From Larkinella punicea (lineage in GTDB: Bacteria > Bacteroidota > Bacteroidia > Cytophagales > Spirosomataceae): a stretch of 64,000 bases of DNA. The DNA lies in assembly GCF_003334855.1 (NCBI RefSeq), contig NZ_QOWE01000003.1:62001-126000 (forward strand). The letters are read 5' to 3'. Shown here in pieces: positions 7,617 through 16,423 of this stretch; positions within the stretch are counted from its first letter, which is position 1, and every line of letters begins with the position of its first letter. The notes beneath the pieces were generated by a model. The model made no database searches and was not told the origin of the DNA. It was given only the letters and a program-made list of their open reading frames with translations. A program made the position numbers and the translations under genes.

Positions 7617-8609
7617 ATGGGACAAACAAATGATCAGGGCGCGTTGCAGCAGCCGATCGGTTCAGGATTCAACGCTACCACCACGGCCAGTGACGTTATC
7701 AAAGGCATTGACCTGACCGGCAAAATCGCCATCGTAACCGGGGGGAACACCGGCATCGGTCTGGAAACCACCAAAACACTGGCAGCCGCCGGAGCCACAG
7801 TCATCGTTCCGGCGCGGGACACCGAAAAAGCAAAGAGAAATCTGGCCGGCATTCCCCGCGTCGAACTGGAAACGATGGACTTGATGACTCCGGCCTCCAT
7901 CGACGCCTTTGCCGAAAAATTCCGGGCATCGGGTCGGCCGCTTCATCTGCTCATCAACAATGCGGGCATCATGTGGGTGCCGCTGCGCCGGGATAGTCGG
8001 GGGATCGAATCGCAACTGGCTACCAATTACCTGGCCCAGTTTCAGCTTACCGCCCGGCTTTGGCCCGCCCTCAAAAAAGCCAATGGCGCCCGCGTGATCA
8101 ACGTTTCCTCGCACGGGCATCAATTCGCGCCTTTCGATTTCGATGACCCCAATTTTCTGAACCGCGACTACGAAACGCTGCAAGCCTACGGGCAATCGAA
8201 AACCGCCAGCAATTTATTCGCCCTTGAACTCGACAACCGGGCCAGCGCCTTCCACGTTCGGGCCTATTCGTTGCACCCCGGTTCCATCGGTGGCACGGAA
8301 TTGGGTCGGGAAGCACCCCTGGAGCTGTTTCAGCAAATGGGATTTCTGGATGCCGACGGGAATATGCTGCCGGAAGTAGCCGCTTCCCTCAAAACCGTCC
8401 CCCAGGGGGCGGCCACAACGGTTTGGTGTGCCACCAGTCCCTTGCTCGATGCAATCGGCGGGGTATATTGCGAAGATGCCGAAGTCGCCGGGCTGGCTTC
8501 CGACACCGAAATGTCAACGGGTGTAAAACGCTACGCAGTGGATGAAACCCTTGCAAAACGCCTGTGGAACTGGAGCGAGGAAATGACCGGAATTACATTC
8601 GATGTTTAG
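7617..8609 (+). CDS. SDR family oxidoreductase (retinol dehydrogenase/WWOX-like)
   Basis: A 330-residue short-chain dehydrogenase with a 33-residue N-terminal extension, then TGGNTGIG (41-48), NNAG (114-117), VSS (Ser164/165) and YGQSK (Tyr191, Lys195). The longer C-terminal region and the HPG motif place it with the retinol-dehydrogenase-like, light-dependent protochlorophyllide reductase-like branch. The substrate is unknown. Its promoter carries a direct-repeat operator (7524-7558), and an AraC regulator follows about 320 bp downstream on the same strand, which may be its activator. Confidence 0.85.
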   Translation: MGQTNDQGALQQPIGSGFNATTTASDVIKGIDLTGKIAIVTGGNTGIGLETTKTLAAAGATVIVPARDTEKAKRNLAGIPRVELETMDLMTPASIDAFAEKFRASGRPLHLLINNAGIMWVPLRRDSRGIESQLATNYLAQFQLTARLWPALKKANGARVINVSSHGHQFAPFDFDDPNFLNRDYETLQAYGQSKTASNLFALELDNRASAFHVRAYSLHPGSIGGTELGREAPLELFQQMGFLDADGNMLPEVAASLKTVPQGAATTVWCATSPLLDAIGGVYCEDAEVAGLASDTEMSTGVKRYAVDETLAKRLWNWSEEMTGITFDV

Positions 8610-8714
8610 GGACTCCTTCTCTGATCGACAGCGGACAGCCCTAATGGCCCGAAGCGTTTTGGTTATTAGTATTCAATTTCCTTTTATTTAGGCTCTGTTG
8701 CCCCGTCAGGGGCT

Positions 8715-8873
8715 CAACAGCGGAGCGTCGCCGGGCCGCCGTAGCGGTAGAAAAGAATAACCCATTGTTCCGGCGTGCCGTCAGGTACGCGACTGCCAGG
8801 TATACAATGTTGCGTGCCTGACGGCACGCCGGAATACGGGATAACCGAATTGGCCTACCGACGCTCCGTTGTT
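8715..8873. repeat. nested composite palindrome
   Basis: The 316-bp gap between the SDR and AraC genes is mostly symmetry. An outer pair of about 15 bp (8716-8730 with 8859-8873, one mismatch) encloses an inner near-perfect hairpin with arms of 23 bp (8768-8790 and 8812-8834, one mismatch, core GCGTGCCGTCAGG). A small GCCCCGTCAGGGGC hairpin lies just outside at about 8700-8713. No coding sequence is seen here. Confidence 0.85.
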
Positions 8874-8925
8874 TATTCCCTACGGGAATGGATCAGATAT
8901 TTCATCCAATTAAAGCAAAAAAAAC

Positions 8926-9744
8926 ATGGACTATCAGGCCAAATACATCACCGACGATATCAAACTTTCCTGGTATGAAGATCGGTTTTTCAAGTCGGAC
9001 ATCCTGTTCGACCACCACATGCTGATCTGGTTTATTTCGGGGGAAACCAAAATTGTGCAGGCCGATGCCACCTACTTTTTTAAGAAAGGCGATATTTTTT
9101 TAATTCCCAGAAATCAACTGGCAACGATCATCAATTATCCGAAAGACGGCCAGCCGCATAAAACCGTCGTCATGCATTTGACAACCACCAGATTGAGGGA
9201 TTTTTACGCCAGCCTGCCGGTGAAACCCAGCGCTTCGGAATCGCAGAAAATCTATGGATTCAGCAACCACCCGTTGCTGGAAAGCTGTCTGGCTTCCCTG
9301 GTTCCGTATTTCGACATGACGGATCTTCCCGAAACGATTGCCGCGTTGAAAATCACCGAAGCCATCCACATTCTCCGGGCGATAGACCAGGGCATCGACC
9401 ACGTATTGGCCAATTTCGAGGAACCCGGTAAAATTGATCTGGTCGGCTATATGGAAAAGAATTTTATGTTCAATTTGCCGCTGGAAAAATTTGGCTACCT
9501 GACCGGCCGCAGCCTGACCACCTTCAAACGGGATTTTGGCAAAGCGTTCAATACCACACCGCAGCGGTGGCTTACCCAAAAGCGGCTGGAACTGGCGCAC
9601 TACCAGTTTATCGAAAAAAAGAAGAAACCGATCGATGTTTGCTACGAAGTGGGGTTCGAAAACCTTTCACACTTTTCGTATGCATTTAAAAAGCATTTTG
9701 GGTATGCGCCAACCACTTTGCTGGGGCAAGCAGCAGGTCACTAA
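8926..9744 (+). CDS. AraC family transcriptional regulator
   Basis: A 272-residue regulator. The N-terminal half is a cupin-type sensor (HHMLIWFISGETKIVQ...KKGDIFLIPRNQ). The C-terminal half has the paired HTH: LPLEKFGYLTGRSLTTFKRDFGKAF, then PIDVCYEVGFENLSHFSYAFKKHFGYAP. It is of the same type as ExsA/YSIRK-like AraC proteins in Bacteroidota. It lies downstream of the SDR gene at 7617 and is a candidate for binding the direct repeats ahead of that gene; this link is inference. Confidence 0.88.
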   Translation: MDYQAKYITDDIKLSWYEDRFFKSDILFDHHMLIWFISGETKIVQADATYFFKKGDIFLIPRNQLATIINYPKDGQPHKTVVMHLTTTRLRDFYASLPVKPSASESQKIYGFSNHPLLESCLASLVPYFDMTDLPETIAALKITEAIHILRAIDQGIDHVLANFEEPGKIDLVGYMEKNFMFNLPLEKFGYLTGRSLTTFKRDFGKAFNTTPQRWLTQKRLELAHYQFIEKKKKPIDVCYEVGFENLSHFSYAFKKHFGYAPTTLLGQAAGH

Positions 9745-9786
9745 CAGGATTTGCGTAAGGAGTCGTCACCAATAATTTTCAGAAAA

Positions 9787-10833
9787 ATGGTAACAGCATT
9801 GCTATTGATCCTCAAGCGGTTTTTTGCCAAAAGAAAATTGCCAACCATTCAAAGCTACACCTCCAATCCGGCATTATCAACCCTGATGCCGGATTGGTTA
9901 GGCACGCCTTTGGACCAGAATGGATTCTTCATCAACTACGAATATCCAACGGTAATCAGTTACAGCGCCGTCCTTAAGTTTATGCTGGAAAGAAATCCGC
10001 AGCGGGAAGTGAAAAAAAAGGATACCTGGCGAATAACCGTTCATAAAAAAGAGGATTGGCTTTCGGAATTATCCGATAAAATTGTGTGGCTGGGACACGC
10101 CAGTTTTTTTATTCAGCTATCCGGTATTCGCATCTTGATTGACCCTGTTTTCGGGAAGTTGCCGGTTGTGAAACGCTATTCGGAGTTGCCTGTGGAGCCG
10201 GAAAAATTCCAGAACATCGATTATGTATTGGTTTCCCATGCACACTATGACCACTGCGATAAAGACAGTATCAAGACCATCGCGCGTAATAATCCGAAGG
10301 CCCGGTTCCTGGTGGGCTTGAAGCTTGATGAACTCGTGGCCAAATGGGTTACGAACCCGATTCAATCGGCGGGTTGGTATCAGCAGTATCAACTTACTGA
10401 CACTTTGAAGATTACGTTTTTACCGTCCCGGCATTGGGCCAACAGAAGTCCTTTTGATGTCAACACCAGCCTTTGGGGTGGGTTTATGATTCAATCCGAA
10501 ACGAAAACCGTTTATTACGGGGGCGATTCAGGTCATGGTTCACACTTTAAATCCATTGGTGCGCTTTTCCCGACCATCGATGTGGCTTTGATCGGCGCGG
10601 GGGCTTATTCGCCAACGTGGTTTATGGGGCAGCATCATCAAGACCCCTACAAGGCCGTCGATGCTTTTCATGCCACGGGGGCGAAGACATTCATTCCTTT
10701 TCATTACGGAACGTTTGACTCTGCCGATGAACCGATGGGAGAACCCGAAACGGTGTTGAAAAATCTTTACGCGGAAGGCAAAATCAATAATCAACTCAGG
10801 ATTTTAGCGTTAGGAGAACCTTTTCTGGTGTAA
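9787..10833 (+). CDS. MBL-fold hydrolase, NAPE-PLD/UlaG-like
   Basis: A 348-residue metallo-beta-lactamase-fold protein. WLGHASFFIQLSGIRILIDPVFG and the zinc motif SHAHYDHCD (HxHxDH) are followed by SRHWANRSPFD, YYGGDSGHGSHF, and a C-terminal PFHYGTFD. This order is that of N-acyl-phosphatidylethanolamine phospholipase D-like and UlaG-like hydrolases, which cleave phosphodiester or lactone bonds; the natural substrate here is unknown. A hydrophobic N-terminus (VTALLLILKRFF) may tether it to the membrane. The ATG at 9787 is preferred over a TTG at 9751. Only 2 bp separate it from the next gene, so they form an operon. Confidence 0.8.
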   Translation: MVTALLLILKRFFAKRKLPTIQSYTSNPALSTLMPDWLGTPLDQNGFFINYEYPTVISYSAVLKFMLERNPQREVKKKDTWRITVHKKEDWLSELSDKIVWLGHASFFIQLSGIRILIDPVFGKLPVVKRYSELPVEPEKFQNIDYVLVSHAHYDHCDKDSIKTIARNNPKARFLVGLKLDELVAKWVTNPIQSAGWYQQYQLTDTLKITFLPSRHWANRSPFDVNTSLWGGFMIQSETKTVYYGGDSGHGSHFKSIGALFPTIDVALIGAGAYSPTWFMGQHHQDPYKAVDAFHATGAKTFIPFHYGTFDSADEPMGEPETVLKNLYAEGKINNQLRILALGEPFLV

Positions 10834-10835
10834 GA

Positions 10836-11465
10836 ATGAGATCACTTTATCAAAAAGCACGTTGGTCAATCTGTGTTTTTTTCGTCGGGGCTTCCATCGC
10901 CAGCTATGGACAGGATCGTATGCAGAAAGATAAAAAATGGTTTATCGTTTTGCCGCTGCGGTTTACGCAATTACAGGATCAGACGACGATGCTGAGTGGG
11001 GTCAAAGTGGGTCGGACCATCAACGACCGGTTTCAGGCTTCGCTTTCCATCTATCACTCCTTTTATTTGACGAATTTCCGAGCCCCGGCTAACCTCGACG
11101 GATTTGATAAACAACCCCGTCTTTTTATCAATGGGGTAGGGACGGAGCTCGCGTATTATTTCCTGAAAGGCCCTCGATTCGCTTCCAGCCTGGAACTCCT
11201 CCTGGGTTGGGGCTTTCTAAAATACGATTTGAAAGACCGGAACTTTACGAGCAGGCAAGTCAATTATGTGGCGGTTGAACCCGTACTCAACACCGAATAC
11301 AGACTCAACACGACAACGTTAATCGGTCTCGGAATTGGCTATCGGCCTATCTTCAGCAACCGGTCCATCGCCTATTCGTCTACGGTTTCAACAGGGGAAC
11401 TTCCGATCCAAAAAGCATTTCCCAATGGCGTCAATGTGGTTGTAACGCTGAAAGGATTATTATAG
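10836..11465 (+). CDS. predicted outer-membrane beta-barrel protein
   Basis: A 209-residue protein with a signal peptide (about 1-25, ending ASYGQ) and alternating amphipathic strands, for example FIVLPLRFTQLQ, FQASLSIYHSFYLTNF, GTELAYYFLKG, ASSLELLLGWGFLKY and TTLIGLGIGYRPIF. This suggests an eight-stranded outer-membrane barrel of the OmpW/DUF3575 size class. No specific family is recognised. It starts 2 bp after the MBL-fold hydrolase gene and its stop touches palindrome B copy 1. Confidence 0.5.
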   Translation: MRSLYQKARWSICVFFVGASIASYGQDRMQKDKKWFIVLPLRFTQLQDQTTMLSGVKVGRTINDRFQASLSIYHSFYLTNFRAPANLDGFDKQPRLFINGVGTELAYYFLKGPRFASSLELLLGWGFLKYDLKDRNFTSRQVNYVAVEPVLNTEYRLNTTTLIGLGIGYRPIFSNRSIAYSSTVSTGELPIQKAFPNGVNVVVTLKGLL

Positions 11466-11537
11466 GAACACGGATTCCGCGGATCAAAACGGATATTCTT
11501 CCGTTAAAATCCGTTCAATCCGCGGAATCCGTGTTCC
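11464..11537. repeat. palindrome family B, copy 1
   Basis: Arms of about 23-30 bp beginning AGGAACACGGATTCCGCGGAT and ending with the reverse complement. It fills the whole gap between two convergent genes: the upstream stop codon ends at 11465 and the downstream minus-strand stop starts at 11538. It probably acts as a bidirectional terminator. Confidence 0.9.
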
Positions 11538-12302
11538 TCAAAGATTCTGACCGCCCGACACTTCGATTCGCTGGGCATTGATCCACCGGGCTTCTTCCGT
11601 ACAGAGGAAGGCCACAACCCCGCCGATGTCGTCCGGAAGTCCAACCCGGCCCAGGGCGGTTAAACCGGCAATGTGCTGATTGACCTGCGGGTTGTCGCGC
11701 GTTACGCCACCGCCGAAATCGGTTTCGATGGCGCCCGGTGCTACGGTGTTGACGGCAATGCCGCGTGCGCCCAACTCTTTTGCCAGGTAGCGGGTCAAGA
11801 CCTCGATGGCCCCTTTCATGGACGCATAGGCCGAATAACCGGGTAGGCTGAACCGGGCCAGCCCCGTCGACAGGTTGATGATCCGGCCACCGTCCTGGAT
11901 CAGGGGCAGCGATTTTTGGGTCAGAAAAAAGACGCCTTTCAAGTGGATGTTCATCAATTGATCGAAGGCTTCCTCCGTCGTTTCGGCAAACGAGCCGTAG
12001 AGTCCAATACCGGCATTATTGATTAAAAAGTCGAAGTGATCCGTAGCAAAGGTGTCGTGTAAAACCGCCGATAGGTCGGTGAAAAAACCGTCGAAGCTTT
12101 TGACGTCGCCGGTATTGAGTTGCAGGGCAGCCGCTTTCCGACCGGATTGTTCAATGTCGGCTACTACGGTCAAAGCTTCTTCTTTTTTGCTGTTGTACGT
12201 CAGAATGACGTCGATTCCTTTTTGAGCCAGACGCAGGGCCATGTTTTTACCCAATCCCCGGCTTCCGCCCGTGACCAGGGCTATTTTACGTTGTGATTCC
12301 AT
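11538..12302 (-). CDS. SDR family oxidoreductase (FabG-like)
   Basis: A 254-residue classical SDR. Motifs are TGGSRGLG (11-18), NNAG (95-98), Ser145 and YASMK (Tyr159, Lys163), with the PGAIETDFGGG loop and the tail WINAQRIEVSGGQNL typical of 3-oxoacyl-reductase-like SDRs. The substrate is unknown. Two ATGs are possible, 12320 and 12302. The predicted -7 box ends only about 11 bp from 12320, which would leave almost no leader, so 12302 is preferred. It lies downstream of an AraC gene on the same strand with its own promoter between them. Confidence 0.85.
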   Translation of the reverse strand: MESQRKIALVTGGSRGLGKNMALRLAQKGIDVILTYNSKKEEALTVVADIEQSGRKAAALQLNTGDVKSFDGFFTDLSAVLHDTFATDHFDFLINNAGIGLYGSFAETTEEAFDQLMNIHLKGVFFLTQKSLPLIQDGGRIINLSTGLARFSLPGYSAYASMKGAIEVLTRYLAKELGARGIAVNTVAPGAIETDFGGGVTRDNPQVNQHIAGLTALGRVGLPDDIGGVVAFLCTEEARWINAQRIEVSGGQNL

Positions 12303-12330
12303 TGTTGTTTTTTGTTTCATTTGACTGAAA

Positions 12331-12338
12331 CAAAAGTA
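12331..12338 (-). promoter_or_regulatory. predicted promoter -7 box for the FabG-like SDR
   Basis: On the minus strand the sequence reads TACTTTTG, an exact TAnnTTTG match, 28 bp before the ATG at 12302. It decides between the two candidate starts of the gene. Confidence 0.5.
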
Positions 12339-12404
12339 GGGGGTCGAAGCAGCGTGCGGTTTGCAAGCATCAATCCATCCTTTGCGAAATTCAAATCAGA
12401 GGGT

Positions 12405-13310
12405 TTAGGATCGAAAGGCGATGGGGGCGAAGGTGGTCTGTTTTTTGAAAAAATTAGAGAAGTGAGCCACTTCCTCGAATCCCAGCGAATACGCAATTTC
12501 GGAAATGTTCCAGTCGGTTTGCTTCAACAGGATCTTGGCTTCCTGAACGATCCGGCTGCTGATGAGGTCTGTAGTGGTTTTGCCGGTACTTTCTTTCAGC
12601 ACTTTGTTCAGGTGATTGACGTGAACCGCCAGCCGTTCCGCATAATCTTTGGCCGTTCGCAGGCTGAGTTTCTGGTGCGGGGATTCGATCGGGAACTGCC
12701 GTTCCAGGAGTTCGATGAACAAAGACGACACCCGGGCCGAGGCTGTGTGTGACGGATAGAGGGCGGTTTCGGGTTGCAACTTTTGTCCGTAATGAATCAG
12801 TTCGAGGACGTAATTTCGCAGCAGATCGTATTTAAAGGCATAATTGGAGGCCAGTTCCTTGTCCATTTTGCGGAAAATATACGCGATGTCTTCCGACGCT
12901 TCGTCAGTAAGCTGAAAGATGGGATAACCGCCGGGCTGAAAGATCGGGAGATCGTCCAACACCACCCCGCTTTTGGTCGGTACCAGAAAATCGGCGGTGA
13001 AAATGCAGAAGTGACCCGCCTGGTTTTCGTCCTGCGGAACCCAGTGATACGGTATTTTTGGGGTGGCAAAGAGCAGAGCATTCTTCTCGATATGAATTAC
13101 TTTATCCGCATACTCAGCTCGGTTCCGCCCGCTGATGTGGCTGATTTTGTAATACGCCCGCCGGTTGTAGGGCATCACCGGTTTTACTTTAAGCTGAGCC
13201 GCGACCTCATCAATTTTGAAAACATTGAAATGACCGATCTCTTTGCCGATTCCTTCGGGGACCAACGACGCAATTTCGTTATAGAATCCTTCCAGTGTGG
13301 TGATTGTCAT
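12405..13310 (-). CDS. AraC family transcriptional regulator
   Basis: A 301-residue AraC-type regulator. The N-terminal part is a cupin-like sensor (IEKNALLFATPKIPYHW) and the C-terminal part holds the two HTH motifs (YAERLAVHVNHLNKVLKESTG, then WNISEIAYSLGFEEVAHFSNFFKKQT). It is transcribed toward the SDR gene at 11538, 103 bp upstream of it, and is the natural candidate regulator of that gene. A good -7 box is present 23 bp before its start. Confidence 0.88.
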   Translation of the reverse strand: MTITTLEGFYNEIASLVPEGIGKEIGHFNVFKIDEVAAQLKVKPVMPYNRRAYYKISHISGRNRAEYADKVIHIEKNALLFATPKIPYHWVPQDENQAGHFCIFTADFLVPTKSGVVLDDLPIFQPGGYPIFQLTDEASEDIAYIFRKMDKELASNYAFKYDLLRNYVLELIHYGQKLQPETALYPSHTASARVSSLFIELLERQFPIESPHQKLSLRTAKDYAERLAVHVNHLNKVLKESTGKTTTDLISSRIVQEAKILLKQTDWNISEIAYSLGFEEVAHFSNFFKKQTTFAPIAFRS

Positions 13311-13332
13311 GGGTGCGCTGGTTTGCGAAATT

Positions 13333-13340
13333 CAAATGTA
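13333..13340 (-). promoter_or_regulatory. predicted promoter -7 box for the AraC gene
   Basis: TACATTTG on the minus strand matches TAnnTTTG, 23 bp before the start codon at 13310. Confidence 0.45.
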
Positions 13341-13424
13341 CAAAGGATGGCGGAGATTTTTTTGCCCAAACCGGTTGGTGTTTGCCGGGCGTTATTTTGG
13401 ATAAAAGGCTTACCATCCGTGGAG

Positions 13425-13432
13425 TAACTTTG
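13425..13432 (+). promoter_or_regulatory. predicted promoter -7 box for the serine hydrolase gene
   Basis: TAACTTTG, an exact consensus match, lies 85 bp before the ATG at 13518; a TTTG at 13396-13399 could be the -33 element, though the spacer (25 bp) is long. Confidence 0.45.
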
Positions 13433-13517
13433 TCAAATTCAAACAGAATGGAGTAGATTTGACAATCGCTCCGTCAGCGACCTTCCTCCTTCATTTTAAC
13501 CACTTCCCAACAAGCTC

Positions 13518-15248
13518 ATGAACACACGATTTACCACCCGACTCCTTGCCGTTGTTCTCACGGTTTTGATGGTTCCGTACGCCTTCGCCCAGAAAAAGGC
13601 GGAGAAAATAGAGGAACTCATGCGCCAGTACGTCGAAAACCGGCAGTTTAACGGAACGGTGCTGGTGGCCGAAAACGGCAAAGTGATTGTGAAGAAAGGC
13701 TACGGCCTGGCCAACATGGAGTGGAACATTCCGAACACGCCCGACACCAAATTCCGGCTGGGCTCGGTCACCAAGCAGTTTACGGCTTTCCTCATCATGC
13801 AACTGGTCGATCAGGGGAAATTGAAAGTCAGTGAAAAAATTACGACCTACCTGCCCGATTATCCCAAAGCGACCGGCGATAAAATAACCGTTCACCACCT
13901 GCTCACGCATACGTCGGGCATTCCGAACTACACCAATTTTCCCCGGTTTTTTGAAACCATGAGCCGCGACCCGTACGCGCCTGAAGCGTTTGTGAAGAAG
14001 TTCTCGGATCTGCCGCTGGATTTTGAACCCGGTTCCAAATTTTCCTACAGCAATTCCGGCTATTTTCTGCTGGGCGTTCTCATCGAAAAAGTAACCGGCA
14101 AACCGTACGCGACGGTTTTGCAGGAGGGTATTCTCACCCCGGCGAAACTGAAGGATACAGGCTACGACCTGTCCGGCCCGATTCTGCCCAAACGGGCGGC
14201 AGCCTACGAAAAACGGGGGGGCGGTTATGTCAATGCGCCCTACCTGGACATGACGATTCCGTATGCCGCCGGGTCGCTCTATTCGACCGTGGAGGATCTG
14301 TATCGCTGGGATCAGCTTTTGTATACGGATCAATTGCTCTCAGCGGCTTCAAAAAAAGCCCTTTTTACGCCCGCGCTGGCGCATTATGCCTACGGTTGGG
14401 GCGTGGGTAACGCGAAGATTGGCCAGCGGAAAGACAGTGTTCTGATCGTTTCGCACGGCGGAGGCATCAACGGGTTCAATACCCAGTTTACCCGGATTCC
14501 CAACGACAAACACACGGTTATTTTACTGAATAATACCGGCGGAACGGTTTTGGGTGCCATACAGGCCAATATTCTGAATATCCTGTACGACCAGCCCTAT
14601 GAGAAACCGAAAAAATCAATCGCGACGGCCCTCCGGCAAACCCTCGCGACGGCATCGCTGGAAAAAGCCCTCCAGCAATTTTTGCAGTTAAAAACGGACA
14701 AAGCCTATTCACTGAACGAAGACGAAATGAACGAATTGGGCTACGATTTAATGCGGGAAGGCAAAATGAAGGAAGCCCTGGCGGTTTTTAATCTCAATGT
14801 GGAAGCGTATCCCCAGTCGTCTAATGTGTATGACAGCCGGGGCGAAGCATACCTGAAAAACGGCGATAAAGAACTGGCCATCAAGGATTATAAGAAATCC
14901 GTGGAACTGGATCCGCGCAACACCAACGGCGTTGAAGTACTGAAGACGATGGGCGAAAAGGTAGCAGGTCCGAAGGATGCGACGGTGTCGGCCGAAATCC
15001 TCGAAAAATACGTCGGTAAATACGAGCTGGCGCCGACTTTCAGCATTACCGTGACCCGGACGGACACGCAACTGTTTGCGCAGGCCACCGGTCAGGACCG
15101 TTTTGAGCTTTTTCCGGAATCGGAAACCAAATTTTACCTGAAAGTGGTCCCGGCGCAGGTGACGTTCGTGAAGGACGAAAAAGGGCAGGTGACCCAATTG
15201 GTGCTTCACCAGAACGGCCGCGACATTCCGGGCAAGCGCATTCCTTAA
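13518..15248 (+). CDS. exported serine beta-lactamase-family hydrolase with TPR
   Basis: A 576-residue protein with a signal peptide (1-24, ending YAFAQ). The beta-lactamase/PBP (class C-like, Pfam Beta-lactamase) domain spans about 30-350 with SVTK (Ser83, Lys86), YSN (177-179) and HGGG (313-316) in place of KTG. A TPR region follows (about 405-475, AFNLNVEAYPQSSNVYDSRGEAYLKNGD). The last about 90 residues look like a lipocalin-like DUF3471-type domain (YVGKYELAPTFSITVTRTDTQLF). Such proteins are periplasmic esterases or D-amino-acid peptidases; true beta-lactamase activity is not implied. The gene stands alone with its own promoter. Confidence 0.82.
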   Translation: MNTRFTTRLLAVVLTVLMVPYAFAQKKAEKIEELMRQYVENRQFNGTVLVAENGKVIVKKGYGLANMEWNIPNTPDTKFRLGSVTKQFTAFLIMQLVDQGKLKVSEKITTYLPDYPKATGDKITVHHLLTHTSGIPNYTNFPRFFETMSRDPYAPEAFVKKFSDLPLDFEPGSKFSYSNSGYFLLGVLIEKVTGKPYATVLQEGILTPAKLKDTGYDLSGPILPKRAAAYEKRGGGYVNAPYLDMTIPYAAGSLYSTVEDLYRWDQLLYTDQLLSAASKKALFTPALAHYAYGWGVGNAKIGQRKDSVLIVSHGGGINGFNTQFTRIPNDKHTVILLNNTGGTVLGAIQANILNILYDQPYEKPKKSIATALRQTLATASLEKALQQFLQLKTDKAYSLNEDEMNELGYDLMREGKMKEALAVFNLNVEAYPQSSNVYDSRGEAYLKNGDKELAIKDYKKSVELDPRNTNGVEVLKTMGEKVAGPKDATVSAEILEKYVGKYELAPTFSITVTRTDTQLFAQATGQDRFELFPESETKFYLKVVPAQVTFVKDEKGQVTQLVLHQNGRDIPGKRIP

Positions 15249-15277
15249 ATGATTGTTTAGAGATGTAACCGTATTCT

Positions 15278-16228
15278 ATGATTCGCATATTCCAACAGGA
15301 TGAAGCCGCCGTTCGGAAGGTTCGGGATATTGACTCGTTTTCCGATACCGAGCGCACCCTATGGGTTGATTTACAGAACCCGACGCGTGAAGAAACCAAG
15401 AGCGTAGAAGATAAATTTGACGTTAATTTCCAGACGCAACAGGAGCAGTCCGAGATCGAGAGCAGTTCGCGCTACATCGAGGAAGACGATTTTATGATTG
15501 CGAACTCCAATTTCATGGTTCCCGACAAGGAACAGATGTATGTGACGGTGCCGGTCAGTTTTATGCTGAAAGACGAGACGCTGTTTACGTACCGGAACGC
15601 CGATCTGAAATCGTTTGCCGATACCGTCAAACGGATCAAATCGCGCCGGTCGATGTTCAACGACGGGGCGCAGATTTTGATCACGATTTTCGAATCCCGG
15701 ATCGATTATGACGCCGATTTGATCGAGGTGGTGTCGCTGGAAATCAAATCCATCAACCGTCAACTGGATCTGGAAGCCAACCTGGATCGGGAAATGCTTT
15801 TGAAAATCAACGACTATCAGGAGCTAACGATGTCGATTCGGGAAAATGTGGTCGATAAACAGCGCGTGATCACCTCGATGATTCGCAGCGACGGCTGGTT
15901 TACGGATGATGAGCAACAGCGGCTCCGGACGCTGATCAAAGACATCAATTCCCTGATCGACCACACCAATTTCATCTTCGAACGGCTGGAGTTTTTGCAA
16001 AATACTTACCTCGGTTTGATCGACCTGGAGCAAAACCGGATCGTCAAAATCTTCACCGTCGTGTCGCTGGTTTTTCTGCCACCGACCTTGCTGGCGAGCA
16101 TCTGGGGAATGAACTTCGCCAACATGCCGGAACTGAGCTGGCAGTTGGGCTATCCGATCGCGCTGGGTTCCATCGTCCTGTCGTCGCTGGTAACCTTATT
16201 GATTTTCAGACGAAAAAACTGGCTATAA
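15278..16228 (+). CDS. corA: CorA family divalent cation transporter
   Basis: A 316-residue Mg2+/Co2+/Ni2+ channel subunit. The cytoplasmic alpha/beta funnel and long helices fill about residues 1-250. Two transmembrane helices end the protein (about 257-275 and 290-310), with the selectivity motif GMN at 277-279 (SIWGMNFANMPEL). The length is normal. It works as a homopentamer in the inner membrane. It is 29 bp after the serine hydrolase gene on the same strand, possibly by read-through only. Confidence 0.92.
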   Translation: MIRIFQQDEAAVRKVRDIDSFSDTERTLWVDLQNPTREETKSVEDKFDVNFQTQQEQSEIESSSRYIEEDDFMIANSNFMVPDKEQMYVTVPVSFMLKDETLFTYRNADLKSFADTVKRIKSRRSMFNDGAQILITIFESRIDYDADLIEVVSLEIKSINRQLDLEANLDREMLLKINDYQELTMSIRENVVDKQRVITSMIRSDGWFTDDEQQRLRTLIKDINSLIDHTNFIFERLEFLQNTYLGLIDLEQNRIVKIFTVVSLVFLPPTLLASIWGMNFANMPELSWQLGYPIALGSIVLSSLVTLLIFRRKNWL

Positions 16229-16235
16229 ACTCAGA

Positions 16236-16324
16236 TTTTTCTCCCTAAATCCCTTAAAGGGGACTTGGACACAGCTTAAACCGCATGCAAAAAAGTCCCC
16301 TTTAGGGGATTTAGGGGCAAAAAA
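16236..16324. repeat. palindrome family A, copy 4 (variant)
   Basis: The core AAAGGGGACTT is shared with copies 1-3, but the outer arm changes from GTTCCCC to AAATCCC, giving CCCCTAAATCCCCTAAAGG-type arms of about 31 bp with two mismatches. It lies between corA and the MscS gene. Confidence 0.85.
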
Positions 16325-16423
16325 CGAAAGCCTTTAACCCATCTGGAACGAATAAATATTCATTAACCTGTTACTTTTCGGGGTTGTCTGCTTCTTAACT
16401 GTAGAAACTAAAACTACAACTGC

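Noticed and set aside
12312-13427. Two plus-strand frames across the AraC gene
   Set aside because: Both lie opposite a clear AraC regulator with intact HTH motifs, and neither has recognisable domains.
13518-15248. Serine hydrolase as a true class C beta-lactamase
   Set aside because: The SxxK and YSN motifs fit, but KTG is replaced by HGGG and TPR and C-terminal domains are fused, as in esterase or peptidase relatives.
2628-16324. Family A repeats as a CRISPR array
   Set aside because: Copies are kilobases apart, are palindromic, and have no regular spacers; no cas genes are present.
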